64,000 nt of DNA, taken from NCBI GenBank assembly GCA_949825025.1, contig OX463783.1, positions 16,031,628-16,095,627 of the forward strand, in the 5' to 3' direction. Of this stretch, positions 35,085 to 46,150 are shown piece by piece. The notes below the pieces were generated by a model that worked only from the letters and a program-made list of their open reading frames with translations, did no database searches and had not been told where the DNA came from. Position numbers and translations under genes: made by a program. Within the stretch, counting starts at the first letter, position 1. The number at the start of each line of letters is the position of its first letter. This DNA is from Siphlonurus alternatus. Lineage: Eukaryota; Arthropoda; Insecta; Ephemeroptera; Siphlonuridae.

Positions 35085-35300
35085 ATTGTCAAATTTATAT
35101 TATTTTCTCCGGAAGTAGCCGGAATTGTAGGATTTCTGACCTTCCTATTTCTATTTCAGCATCGCAATTTTGCACATATAAGGTCAGTACTTGGATGGCA
35201 AAGCCCTCTACAAAGTTTCAAAACTATCTTAGGACAAACTAGACCCAAACTGTACACTTCCGGTACATTAGGAGAGAATTTCAAATTAACTTACTTATAG
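35085..35300. mobile_element. TIR element (MITE), family E, copy 2
   Basis: Left CTCCGGAAGTAGCCGGAATT and right ACACTTCCGGTACATTAGGA, then AAATTAACTTACT, form the family E inverted ends. Interior CTATTTCTATTTCAGC matches the copy at 23490. Non-coding. Confidence 0.72.
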
Positions 35301-35573
35301 TTTGCATGTCTAAGTTTATACGCTTGAAATTTGCTTCGTTTGCGTACTAATTCAATTACTGTTAAACCGTATAAAATATTTGTAGTAAATTTAATTTTTT
35401 TATTACCTGTTCCGTACATATAATGCAGTATTCAGTCTGCTATAGAATAAAATGATATACATGCATTTTGATACAGCTCAAACTTTACTGCTGATTTGTA
35501 ACAGCTTTAAAACATTTTTTTTTATGTGAGATGAGAGGAGCACTTTATTAAGCCACTCAAAAAAAAATGTGCT

Positions 35574-35896
35574 GTTGATGCAATGGTATCCGATTCGTAA
35601 TCTGATAGGGATGATGAGTTCGATCCCAGGCATCACCAAACTTTTCTACATGGCGGCCGGTTGCTAAAGAACACCCACTCGTACATCCGGGAGGTGATTG
35701 ATGACATACTTTATCAATTGCTGACCATTTCACTGAGGTTTCCATGGTCCTCTCAATCACAACCAGGTGACTGATGGGATAGATTGATGGCCGCCACAGT
35801 TTAGAAGGGACTCAAAAAAGCCTAAGTTAAATTTAGTCCCTTGTGGCCAGCAGAACCTTTCAACAAGAGGTTCAGTTGGGAGAAACAAATGATAAA
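35574..35896 (+). mobile_element. tRNA-headed SINE, copy 2
   Basis: Residues 35574-35638 fold like a degenerate tRNA: acceptor strands GTTGATG and CATCACC, a TTCGTAA loop in a five-pair arm that would give anticodon CGT (Thr-like), and a B box GAGTTCGATCCCAGG. The body follows, with AAGAACACCCACTCGTACAT and a central part (CACTGAGGTTTCCATGGTCC, GACTGATGGGATAGATTGAT, GGCCGCC) related to the 5S-SINE centre. The 3' part carries the GGTTCAGTTGGGAGAAAC end and no clear poly(A). It is a SINE, not a functional tRNA gene. Confidence 0.78.
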
Positions 35897-36482
35897 ATCA
35901 TCTTGAACGTTCAAATTTAAAGACATAATGTAATTATTATATAAAATATTACAGGAATTAATTATGAAACTTAAATATTAAAATTTAGTTACTTCCTTAT
36001 CAACACATAGTTCCAAAAAAATAATTTTTATTAAAAAAAATCATTATTTTTTTTTTAATATTTTAGATTATATATTATTTAACACTATATAAATGTACAT
36101 TAAGCTGAGAGTTATAATTTTTTTATAAGATTTTTAACCTTATGGAGTAATATTTTAGTTTTATTTAATTAAATGTTCTTTTTTACTTAATTAATTTTTC
36201 TAAGAATGGAATTTAATTAAATTAAATTTTAATATTTTCCTCTCATAAGAAATTTATTTTATAAATATGAAATTCAAGTCAAGGCCTTTCGGGCAATTGA
36301 AAAGATATATAAGACACCATATTGGTTTGAAAAATAAAAAAATCAATGAGTTTTCATCGTATTTTTTTTCTTTTAAAAGTATTTTTAAATTTTAAATGTC
36401 ACAGAGATTAAAATACAATATTACATTTCTCTCAATGTCAAATTATGATTTGACAATAATGTTTTATTCAAGAAGGGAGATT
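35897..36482. other. AT-rich stretch, nothing recognised
   Basis: Nothing beyond short A/T runs. Confidence 0.4.
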
Positions 36483-36660
36483 GAGATTGAAAAAAGTAGA
36501 GGTGTCCATCCTGACTGAGGTTTTCTACGGTTCCCTCAGTCTCACCTCAGTGAATGCTGGGACGCGTAACGGGCCGTGGCCAACATCCGTTCCCTATCTT
36601 CTTCCTACCCATTACCCCGCCGCGAGCTGTAAGCTCTTAGGGGTGTACCCTTGTAAAAAA
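36483..36660 (+). mobile_element. 5S-SINE subfamily B, 5'-truncated
   Basis: Starts in the body (AAAGTAGAGGTGTCCATCCT, GACTGAGGTTTTC), continues CTCAGTGAATGCTGGGACGC and GGGCCGTGGCC, and ends with the subfamily B tail CCGCGAGCTGTAAGCTCTTA, GGGGTGTACCCTTGT, poly(A). Compared with subfamily A, the tail after GGCCGTGGCC is entirely different. The end abuts a (TA)n tract. Confidence 0.85.

Positions 36661-36712
<52 letters not shown>
36661..36712. repeat. (TA)n microsatellite at a SINE 3' end
   Basis: TA repeats that begin directly after the A tail of the 5S-SINE, so the repeat may have grown from the SINE tail. Confidence 0.93.
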
Positions 36713-36715
<3 letters not shown>

Positions 36716-36797
36716 AATAACATTGTATTCTTATTTATAAGTGCATGAGTTCAATAGATCGAATTTATCACCACGTTTTCACTTAAGGGATTTAATT

Positions 36798-37010
36798 ACA
36801 GTCAAATTAATTTTATAATCCCTCCGGAAGTAGCCGGAAATATGAATTTTGTGGCTATTCTACTTGTAATTCAGTTATAAAACTTTACAGAGGGGTTTGC
36901 AGTATAAGTACTGATCTATGTGTGAAATTGAAACACTGAAATACGAATAAGTAGACCAGAAACATATAACTTTCGGTTACTTAAATAAAAAATGATTAAT
37001 AAATTTAACT
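36798..37010. mobile_element. TIR element (MITE), family E, copy 3
   Basis: Left ACAGTCAAATTAATTTTATA then CCTCCGGAAGTAGCCGGAAA; interior AAACTTTACAGAGGGGTTTG as in the copies at 46984 and 53131; right end CTTTCGGTTACTT, more diverged. Right boundary approximate. Confidence 0.68.
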
Positions 37011-38412
37011 ATTATATAATATGCCTTTTGACAATGATGAATTGTTTCATAATAATATTAAAGGTATTGTTTTAATTAAGTAATGGAATGCAAATTAAGA
37101 GAATGTATAAAAATGATACGAGGAGAAAGTGGCTATATTTACATGACGCGTTTTTATCCCCTACGTAGAAATATAAAGTGAATTTTTAATTTAATTAATG
37201 TAAGTGTTTTTAGAGTCTTTGGAGATTATTAATAATTATTTTCACTGATTGTTTATGCTTTAAAATAGTTTTAAAAGTAAATAAAAATAACTGGTATATT
37301 CATTGCAATTAAAATTTACTTGGAAATAAATAAAACTTGGAATTAATGCAATTTTTTATATAAACATCAAACTACCACACAAATATTTATATGACAAACT
37401 ATAGTCGATCATTGATCAAATTTGCTAACATTTCTAATATTATTACAAACCAACGTAGACTTCTATGATAATATTATCTTTAAAAATGCCGATATTATTT
37501 CAGAGATTATAAACTGATTTAACGAGCTTTAGGTGAAAAGTTGGTAATGATAGAATAAAAACAGATTATAAGTGATTCAATGATTTTTTTAACATATACA
37601 TAAGAAAATATAATTATATAATATTTTTTTTAATAAAATTTTACATTTGAGCCACCTGAATATTTAAAGCGCTACTAACCCATATAGTTATTATTATACC
37701 ATATATTTTAAACTCCCAATACGAGAATTCTTTTTCCCCTACCAGCATAACGCATAAAATATATCCCCCTTATCTTTCACTGTCTGCAGGTATAAATAAT
37801 AATAAAAAAGGTGCATGAAAACCTTTTTTAATTTAATTTTAAAGTACTCAATTCAATTTTGAATTAATACCCAAACTTATTTGGCGTCAAATAATATATT
37901 ATGGCCCCTAAAAAGAGGTGAAAAATAATTGCACATCAATTTTATTATTTTGTCTGAAAAATTCTAGCTACTTTTAAAATAAAATAAATATATATTATTT
38001 TTTTATATAGTCGCATTTATAATTAAATTATATCGAAAATTTTTAACATCATTATAAATCTTCAATACATTTTTTAAGCTAACATTTTATATCAATCTGA
38101 TGCATCATATATTATATCATCTACAACATTTTTTATAAATAAAAAAATATATTCAAGTTTATTAAGTGTAAAAAAATATAAAAAATAAATCAACAATTTT
38201 TCAAAATATCGTATGACAAGTATAGAACGACGGGGCTTTGTCATAGTCTTCTTCTAGAATCGAATGTAACTCGAAATCATTGCCCCTGTAGATTCGAATG
38301 AATACGCTTCGTGAAGCATGAAAAGAAATGGATGCGTAAACCTCTTTTATTATGCTGGAACGTTTTCTACCAGCTGACTTGGGGGAAGATTAGATAATTT
38401 TTTAACTCTATC
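37011..38412. other. AT-rich stretch, nothing recognised
   Basis: No repeat family or supported exon. Confidence 0.35.
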
Positions 38413-38417
38413 GTCAT

Positions 38418-38447
38418 TCTCTCTCTCTCTCTCTCCCCCCCCCCCCC
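38418..38447. repeat. (CT)n followed by poly(C)
   Basis: CT repeats pass directly into a run of about 14 C. Confidence 0.95.
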
Positions 38448-39069
38448 GAATGGGTTGCTAATGTTGCTATGTTGCTATACAGAATGCTAACGAGTTGTTA
38501 TAACGTTTATTTTTATATCAGTACATTATTATGTATTATTCATCATTTTTTTATATTTTATTAATACTGTTTTTATTTTACTGTAGCCAGAATTTTATTT
38601 TACGGCTAACAATAGAAAAACAACTTTTATATATAAGTTCAGCAATTTTGAATTTCTATGTTTTATTGAATTTAAAAGCTTGTCATGGAATTGAGATCAA
38701 TAAATTTTCAAGGCTTTAATTTTTCAATTTCCTAATAAGTGAAATATAAAATTGTGTTTCAGCGCAGTTAATAATATAAAATAATTATAAATTCCATTAT
38801 TGTAACAATAAATATATACAAAGCTTTCTGGTGCTTACAGCTCTGTGGGATTATTACAGTTGATTCTCTGTCAAATATCCTGTAGAAGTTTATCTGACCC
38901 TTCACATGCAAGGGTAAGTAAGATGACCTTCTATCGGTTTTGCAGAACTAACGTTTTGTGGACACCACAGAGTTTAGTGACCCCTAGATGACCTCTAGAA
39001 CCTTTGTATATATAGCTCCTTAGAAGACAATGCAAAAAGTACATTTTTCAATTTTTCAAATCAACCCTA
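38448..39069. other. Intergenic stretch with one possible exon
   Basis: Apart from the speculative exon at 38841-38911 listed separately, no gene or repeat is recognised. Confidence 0.3.
38841..38911 (+). other. Possible internal exon (speculative)
   Basis: GTGCTTACAG precedes the segment and GTAAGTAAG, an excellent donor, follows it. One frame, starting after one base, is open throughout (SVGLLQLILCQISCRSL then SDPSHAR); the other two have stops. The pyrimidine tract upstream is weak and no family is recognised. Confidence 0.15.
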
Positions 39070-39077
39070 CTTACACA

Positions 39078-39255
39078 CAGGAGCGAATCCAGCGCGCGGC
39101 TCTGGGAGGGGGGGGGGCTACTATCCCGCAATGTTAAATTTTTATATTTGGGGTGGGAGGGTGGGGCGACGGGTGGGGGGTGGTAACACCTTCAATGTAT
39201 TTTGGGACCTTTTAAAGGGGCCGATCGCCCCCCTCCCCCCTTGGATCCGCGCCTG
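39078..39255. mobile_element. hAT-type MITE, GC-rich, family H, copy 1
   Basis: Ends CAGGAGCGAATCCAGCGCG and GGATCCGCGCCTG with a perfect 8-bp direct repeat CTTACACA (39070-39077 and 39256-39263). The interior has long G runs and GGTGGTAACACCTTCAATGT. An inverted, diverged copy lies at 44365. A CAGG...CCTG end plus an 8-bp duplication is a hAT signature. Non-coding; the 75-codon frame inside it is spurious. Confidence 0.9.
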
Positions 39256-39263
39256 CTTACACA

Positions 39264-41647
39264 GTGGTTTAAACCTCCTAGACGCACGAGGTTACCTCCA
39301 GTTCACCAATAACTTCAATAAGTTATACTTCTGCATAAGAAAGATCAAGATGGTTTAGCCAGCAAAATAAATGCAGTATACGTAAGAAACACTTTTATAT
39401 TATAAAAGTAATAGAGAAAATTGGCTTTAGTTGCACATACAGCTTAATACCCAGCAACGCAATGTAGCAACGTAATCTATATATTATCCAGATCTCCATT
39501 TTGAGCTTTAGTATAACAGTTTCTTATGAAAAAAACCCACGTACTTCGTGAAAAGAGTATGAAACTTGTAGGGATAATTACGTGGGTATAAAAGGATGTC
39601 GAGAGCACGAAATTTTAAGCACTCATTTAAACCCTCAAAATGGTTACCTCGAGAAAAATTGTTGTGGATAGATTGGTCAAAAATATTGACATCCTAGAGA
39701 TAGGTGGTACACTAAAATGCAATGTTATGTCTGTTGTTTTGGTCAGCCAAAGTGTATTGATGGATCTTTGATTGACAACACAATCCTCCATATGAAACAG
39801 TGCTTTATAAACAATTTGCTTGAAATTTCGTATAACTATGTAATTAATAGCATAAAAAACTGCGTAACTGATATTTTTCAACTGGGTACTAGAAATTCTC
39901 CAAAATTTTACGTGACATCAAAGGCTATATAAAAAAATAACCACATTTAAAACAATTTTTGAAATTTGAGATTATTTTACACGTTATTAAACAATATCAT
40001 AGCTTACTGAATAGAAAATGGAAAATGAAAAATTAAACATGTGCTTATAAAATATTTGCTACTTTTGAATATTAAGTTATTTTGCGACATTTCAGTAAGG
40101 AAGGTATTATATAAATATAATATATTTTTATATAATGTCAACTAATTTAGCAAAACATCTTCTTTTATGTACTGTAGTCAATGGACTTAGTAAATTTCTT
40201 TGTAAAAAATTATTTCAAATTACCTTAAATCTTAATGGTTATATATTCATTATTAAATTGAATTTGCATGTGTCATTTAAAATGTGCATTTATTTCATTT
40301 TTTCGTTTCAGAAACTGTATACTACATAACCTGTAAACATATTTATTCAATACTGAAAACCGTGGTTTAACCTGACTCAGCTCAATGATAAATATAGACA
40401 ATATATTTTAGGATAAGCAAGAACCCTGGTTTATCAAGTAGTACGTTTAACACGTAGGAGGAAATTGAAGTGACGGTTCCGTGTAGCTTTTATTCTTATT
40501 CCTGGAACTCGTTCTCAATTATATATTAAATAGAGCAAAACTAATCAATGTGATGATGTTTACCTGCCATTAGCATATTATATCATTACAAATTATGCTG
40601 GTAGTTTAAAACTTTAAAAAAATTGAACTTCAATCAGAGCAATTTAAAAATTTCTAAATAAAAAATATGTTAGCAAATGAACGCGAGTATATTATTTTTA
40701 AAAGATCATTATTACTGTTTCTCCACTTAACTTGTATTTTTCTTAAAGATTGAATTCAGTTTCACGCTCTGTTTAGTTTGAATAACATTATAACTAGCTG
40801 TCTCAATGATCTTACTAGGTGTAATACGACATTGAAACATCCCTTCATATTAATCCATTAAAACCTAGTGTCACTTACAGGTCACGTAACTCAAGTTTCT
40901 GTACAAATATGTTTAAATTTTCTGCGTACTAAAGTTTAATATTTTGAGTTTTTAACTGAAAATAATAAAAAAATTCTTATTCTATAGTATTAAAGGGTAT
41001 CGGAGACCCACTTTTTTCCAACACTAGTATTTGCATACTCTCTGAGAAAAGTTAAAAAATTTTACATTGACATTATTAAATTTGTATAAAAAAAAGTTCG
41101 ACAAAATGGTATTCATGACTATACTCACAACGTAGTTTAATTTCCTTTTGAATTATCTGATATTCTAATCATAATTAAGAGGATGAACACTTAATGTGAG
41201 TGGGATATCCTTTTGTGATACCAGATGAGCAGAGCTGTTTAATATGCTTAAAAGTTTATTTATGTTTTTTAATAAATTTTGTATTTTTGCTCAATGAACA
41301 GTCAATAAAAGTGCAGTTTTCCAGGCCATCTCATCTTGAGTTTAGTCCTATTTTTAACATGGAAACAATTCAATTAAGCAAAGAAAGGGCTACAATTTCA
41401 AGCCTTTTTGCGATAGAATTTTCTTGCTGAACAAGTTACCTAATCTCACGGCGCTAGTGTAATATGTCTAAACCCAAACTTTACGTAACTTGATTTTTCT
41501 GATAAACGTCTTTTTGAACATGTAGTCCTCGTCTTGTAATATTTCTTTCACCGCTAGGGTCGATGTATTCTTAATTAAAATAAATCAACGCTCTCTCCGT
41601 CTTTTAGAAACAGCAATTTTCCAGCCCGAAGATTTGATAATCTTTAA
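39264..41647. other. AT-rich stretch, no supported gene
   Basis: Two overlapping frames at 39641-39932 (one starting MVTSRKIVVDRLVKNIDILE, the other MQCYVCCFGQPKCIDGSL) are of moderate length and better composition than the flanks. No family is recognised, and they could be a relic of a frameshifted gene. Otherwise nothing. Confidence 0.3.
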
Positions 41648-41975
41648 TGGACAACATACATGAAAAACATTTATTGCAGAAATAAATAGAGGGTACCAAA
41701 TTATGCTACTCTAAATTTTTTCAGATTTTTTTGAAACCCGGAACTATTTTTGAATAATTATTGAAAGTCCTGTGATTTCAGTTGGCATCCCTGCAGCCTT
41801 AATAAAAAGGATAGAGACTGGACGCCTATTGACGCCTCCAGGGGGCGTGGCCGCACTTTCAATAATTATTTAAAAATAGTTCTGGGTCTCAAAAAAATCT
41901 GAAAGAATTCAGAGTAACATAATTTGGTACCCTCTATTCATTTCTGCAATAAAAAATTTTCATGTATGTTGTCCA
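41648..41975. mobile_element. Foldback/TIR element, family B, copy 3, with TTAA flanks
   Basis: Ends TGGACAACATACATGAAAAA and inverse, with TTAA directly outside both ends (41644-41647 and 41976-41979), a piggyBac-like target pattern. Core as in the other A and B copies; centre contains GGGGGCGTGGCCGCACTTTC. Length 328 bp, non-coding. Confidence 0.85.
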
Positions 41976-41979
41976 TTAA

Positions 41980-43435
41980 CAAATAATTTCATCGAAAGGA
42001 AGAATATAAATATTTTAAATTTAAAATATTGTTTCATTATACACTATTATGTATCTATATAGCTTTTAAAAAAATACTAAAGAAAAATTTTAGTCCATAA
42101 TTATTTTTTAACAAATTTATGAAAGTTCAAAGTAAAAATAATATAATATTTTTATCATTTTGGAAGAAATTATGTTAGCTTCGTGGCTTTTACCTTGAAT
42201 ATCATAATGTATAGAAGAGCAAGCTAATAACTTTTGACTTTGACACGAAATCTGTCAGTGGAATTTTGAACAGAAGACTGACTTAAGCCGGGTAGCAACT
42301 GCTCCAAATATAAGAGGGGAGAATATTAGATTGGAGATGTAAATTATATAAGTTATAAAGTAAGGTGCTAATCATAAGTTTTTACAAAAGTAAAACTTTT
42401 GATGTGTTTAATATGGTGAATATTTAATTAATTTAATATAATACAACCAATAATCAAAAATATACACGGTATATATAATGGTATTATCATTAATAATATA
42501 GCGATGAGTGACATTGAATTAAAAATCATTGTGAAATAAAACTAAAATTTAAGTTTAAGTAATACCGGATAACGCGTACCTTTAAGGCTCTATTCTCAAA
42601 TTTTCAATGAAAATAATACTCAGCTTAACATTCCAAACCAGGTTTTTTTTACAGTATATGTATATTTGAAATACTAATATTTTAAACAAGAAATATACTA
42701 CGATGATTATAAAATTTGTTTTCTTTAAATTTATTCATTTCTTATGATTTAAATTAATCATTCTTCAAAAATTAAAAAACCTCAAGTAGTTTTTTTAAGT
42801 GGATATTGTAATAACAAATAACAAATAATAACAATATATTAAAAATTCATTTTGACTGCAAATTCTCCATTTAAAAAAAATGTTAAATGACAGTATATTA
42901 CATAATTATCATAATTAATACGTTATATTATAATAATTAAAATATATAATTACCTTTAATTAATCCAGTGCTGAATTTTTATAATAACAAATAAATTAAA
43001 ACACACACTATATAGTAGAACAATAAAAGTCACTAGATTGTGGGTTCGTGCTATATGCAAGTTAGCTTTTCTCTCTTTTGTGACTCTAACACTTGTCACC
43101 CTGATCCCGTCTAGTACACTGACATACAACTGAATGCTCCTCCTCGCAATAGGGGGCTCTGCTTCAACCGCGCATCTCTTCTCAATCTATACTCTCCTTA
43201 ACATTACTTGTACACAATTTTCAAATAATAAAAATAAAAATATCTCAATTTCTATTCATATTATAGATTTAAAAATTATATTTTAAAAATCTATATTAAA
43301 TTTATAATAAATTTCATACTAAAATTATAATATTATTATAATATTTTTACTTAATAATATGATATTAGTTATTTATTTTGTTATCAAAGTTATGATAATT
43401 TAAGTATATAACCCCAGTAGCGGCACCTATATTTC
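41980..43435. other. AT-rich stretch; one GC-richer patch
   Basis: Segment 43030-43200 is richer in G+C (for example CACCCTGATCCCGTCTAGTA), but no exon or repeat could be assigned. It may be upstream sequence belonging to a gene near the X-box that follows. Confidence 0.3.
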
Positions 43436-43449
43436 GTTTCCATAGCAAC
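43436..43449. promoter_or_regulatory. X-box (RFX-type) motif
   Basis: GTTTCCATAGCAAC fits the RFX consensus GTTNCCATAGCAAC exactly. It lies in a small GC-richer patch (CAGTAGCGGCACC upstream, GAAGCCTCCTCTTGCCTCC downstream), as expected of a promoter. No gene could be assigned. Confidence 0.35.
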
Positions 43450-44364
43450 GAAGCCTCCTCTTGCCTCCAATATAATAGTATATATACTAAAAAAAAAAAT
43501 AGGCTACCCATTCAAAAGCCAGCGGCAAGTGTTAATAACAATACATATTAATTAGTTTATATAATATAGCACTATATTGAAAGTTAACCACTTGGTTAAC
43601 TTTCAATGTAATTATTTATTATATTGATTAAAATTTATAATATAATGAGCTAATTATAATATTAACCTCAATAAAATAATAAAAACTTTTATATTTAAAC
43701 TACTTTTTTTTATAATCATCATCTAGGAAAGTTTATCGTCAATTCATTTTCCTTTCATTTTTTTTCTCTGCTAAATGAAATGAAAGGAAAGTCTAATTAC
43801 TGACTGCATGAGCACAAAGTTTTATGGTTGCTCCTTTTTTTTTATTAAACTAGAATGTTTTTTATCCATAGCTTCATTTATATCTATTATATAGTAATGA
43901 ACTATAAAATTGCATGGTATTGTTTGAGTCTGTGTATTGTTTTTAATTGTATTATTGATTCTTCTGTTCAATAAATAAATAATTAATGAATGAAAAATTA
44001 TGAAAATAACATAGTAGAAACACAAACATGAAAAAAAAATGTAAATATTTTACATATTGTATTGATTAGATGTGCTCATTTTGTATCATGTATTATATGA
44101 GGTTAATTATATCTTTCTCGAAATTCAATAATAATTAATTAAAAATATTCAAATTTTAATTTTTAATTGCATTTTTAACACTCTCTCTCTCTCTCCCCCC
44201 ACCCCTTTCTCAAAATATTTTTGAAACGAAACAAATTCAATTATATTGTATTATATATGAATTGAATTAAAAAAATAGTGTAACTCAAAAATAACTACAA
44301 TAGTTTGAACTACAGTATAGTCTTCAAGGCATGAGAAACAATATATATTGCACTGCTGCAATGC
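43450..44364. other. AT-rich stretch with small inverted repeats
   Basis: Includes the perfect 14-bp inverted repeat at 43576-43607 and an imperfect one around 43748-43796 (CCTTTCATTT and AAATGAAAGG). A short (CT)n and C run is at 44182-44199. No gene. Confidence 0.4.
43576..43607. repeat. Perfect 14-bp inverted repeat
   Basis: ATTGAAAGTTAACC and its exact complement are separated by ACTT. Confidence 0.8.
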
Positions 44365-44497
44365 CAGGCACGAATCAAAGGGAGGGGGGACGATCGCCCC
44401 CCCCCCCAAAGGTCCCAAAATACATTAGAGATGTTACCACCCCCACCCGTCACCCCCCGCCCCTTCCTCCCGAGTCGTGCGCTGGATCCGCCCCCCG
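44365..44497. mobile_element. hAT-type MITE, family H, copy 2 (inverted, degraded)
   Basis: GGTCCCAAAATACATTAGAG and GTTACCACCCCCACCCGTC match the reverse complement of the 39078 element; the right end is GCTGGATCCGCCCC. The left end CAGGCACGAATCAAAG is diverged and no 8-bp duplication is left. The frame inside it is spurious. Confidence 0.75.
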
Positions 44498-44798
44498 TTG
44501 CGGCTTTGCGGCTTCATTTAATGGTAAGATTTTAGAGGGAATGATGATTAAACCTTGAGCCAGGATTTAATTATAACACAAGTGGTGAAATACTAAAACT
44601 TTATATGTAAACACTGTATAGCCTATGTTTGTGGTATGTATTAACTAAAATTATTATAACATGGTAAACAAATGGAGGTTACAGCCTGAAAGTTATGCAA
44701 CTTTTTGAACACACAAGCCATGCAAGTAACATAACTATCCAGGGGACTATTTTCCAGCGGAATCGTATGATAAAAAATTATATCATATGTTTAACCTT
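44498..44798. other. Short unassigned stretch upstream of tRNA-Ala
   Basis: No repeat or exon recognised. Confidence 0.35.
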
Positions 44799-44870
44799 GG
44801 GGGTGTAGCTCAGTGGTAGAGCGTTCGCTTTGCATGTGAAAGGCCCCGGGTTCGATCCCCGGCACCTCCA
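44799..44870 (+). tRNA. tRNA-Ala (anticodon TGC)
   Basis: A 72-nt cloverleaf with no intron. Acceptor stem GGGGGTG pairs with CACCTCC (one G-T pair), discriminator A. The D arm contains the A box TAGCTCAGTGGTAGAGCG. The anticodon stem is TTCGC/GTGAA with loop TTTGCAT, giving anticodon TGC. The T arm contains the B box GGTTCGATCCC. TTTTT at 44872-44876 would terminate RNA polymerase III. CCA is not encoded, as usual in eukaryotes. All conserved tRNA positions that I can check are present, so it is probably functional rather than SINE-derived. Confidence 0.96.
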
Positions 44871-45013
44871 CTTTTTATATTTTATAATCGATGTATAGTA
44901 ATATTAGCGTACATAAAATTATTATTCATAGTTGATAAATTAACAACATATTCCTAACCAGTAATTAAATATGGTTTACAGCTTTCGTGTTAAAGTTTAA
45001 TTATCTAATTTAA

Positions 45014-45423
45014 GGGCATTGGGTGTAGCACCGGTAGTTGGCAACACTGACGTATCTTCACCATGTTAATTTTTGATCATTGCTCCTCGGAGTAATTTTT
45101 ATGCCAGAGCTAAGCTGATTGCTGTAGTATCAAGATAATTAGTAGCCCAAGTGCACAATTTGGCTAAATAAAGCCTGATTTAAAAAAAAGTATTTTTTTT
45201 ATATTTTAGAAAAATGCATGTAAATTTAAAAAATTACTAAAAAATACTTTTCTTTAAATCAGGCTTTATTTAGCCAAATTGTGCACTTGGGCTACTAATT
45301 ATCTTGATACTACAGCAATCAGCTTAACTCTAGCATAAAAATTACTCCGAGGAGCAATGATCAAAAATTAACATGGTGAAGATACGTCAGTGTTGCCAAC
45401 TACCGGAGCTACACCCAATGCCC
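45014..45423. mobile_element. 410-bp near-perfect foldback element at TTAA
   Basis: Two arms of about 185 bp pair almost completely: GGGCATTGGGTGTAGC at the left end and GCTACACCCAATGCCC at the right, with about 45 bp between them. TTAA directly flanks both ends (45010-45013 and 45424-45427), the target pattern of piggyBac-type elements, although typical piggyBac ends start CCC. The arms differ at only a few bases, so the insertion is recent or maintained by conversion. No coding frame. Confidence 0.88.
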
Positions 45424-45427
45424 TTAA

Positions 45428-45752
45428 TGTTACTATTTACTATTAGCTAATTACAAATTAATGTACTAGTATGTTATACGTGTTATTATAGAATATTCAT
45501 AACTAATTGTATATACGTATATATTATATGCATTTTATAATTTAATTGGAAGATCGAATTTAATTAAGATATATTGAACTTAATTTAAAACTTGATACGT
45601 GTCGACGACTAATAATTAAATAATAATTATTATATAATATTATATTATATTTAATTAATATATATTATATGACGTTTCTTTTCTTATTTTGTTTAATGCA
45701 TTTGACTGCATGAGCTTTACAATGGATCAAATAAAAATTATTTTTTTTATTG
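45428..45752. other. AT-rich stretch, nothing recognised
   Basis: Only ATTATA-type runs before the SINE. Confidence 0.4.
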
Positions 45753-46150
45753 AGGTCAAGCGTGACGCAGTGCATTGATCGGTTATCGTTAGATCACCGA
45801 AGTCAAGCAACGTAAAGTGTGGTTAGTACTTGGATGGGTGACCGTTTCAAATAAAAGTCACGATGCTCCCTCCCTGGGGTAAATTTAACTCGCTTTCCAT
45901 CCAGTGCATTGTTGCATTTGTGTTTAGTTCCCCAGGCTTTGGACATCGCTTTGGTCCATTGAACAAAAGTATAGAGATGTCCGTACTGACTGAAGTTTTC
46001 CACGGTTCCCTCAGTCTCACCTCAGTGAATGCTGGGACGCGTAACAGGCCGTGGCCACCATCCTTTCCCTACCTTATCCCTACCCATTACCCCACCGCGA
46101 GTTGTAAGCTCTTATATATTATTGGTGTATATATTATATCCTTGTAAAAA
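45753..46150 (+). mobile_element. 5S-rRNA-derived SINE, subfamily B, near full length
   Basis: Head: GATCACCGAAGTCAAGCAAC, GTGGTTAGTACTTGGATGGG, TGACC, the closest match to 5S rRNA of all copies. Body: CCCAGGCTTTGGACATCG, CTGACTGAAGTTTTCCACGG, CTCAGTGAATGCTGGGACGC, GGCCGTGGCC. Subfamily B tail: CCACCGCGAGTTGTAAGCTC then CCTTGTAAAAAAA. Head and body match subfamily A, but the 3' end is unrelated to it. The two open frames across it are not genes. Confidence 0.9.

Noticed and set aside
35574..35638. tRNA-Thr(CGT) gene
   Set aside because: Degenerate D arm, a mismatch in the acceptor stem, no Pol III terminator, and it heads a SINE body found elsewhere.
39131..39358. 75-codon Gly-rich frame
   Set aside because: It lies mostly within the GC-rich hAT-type MITE.
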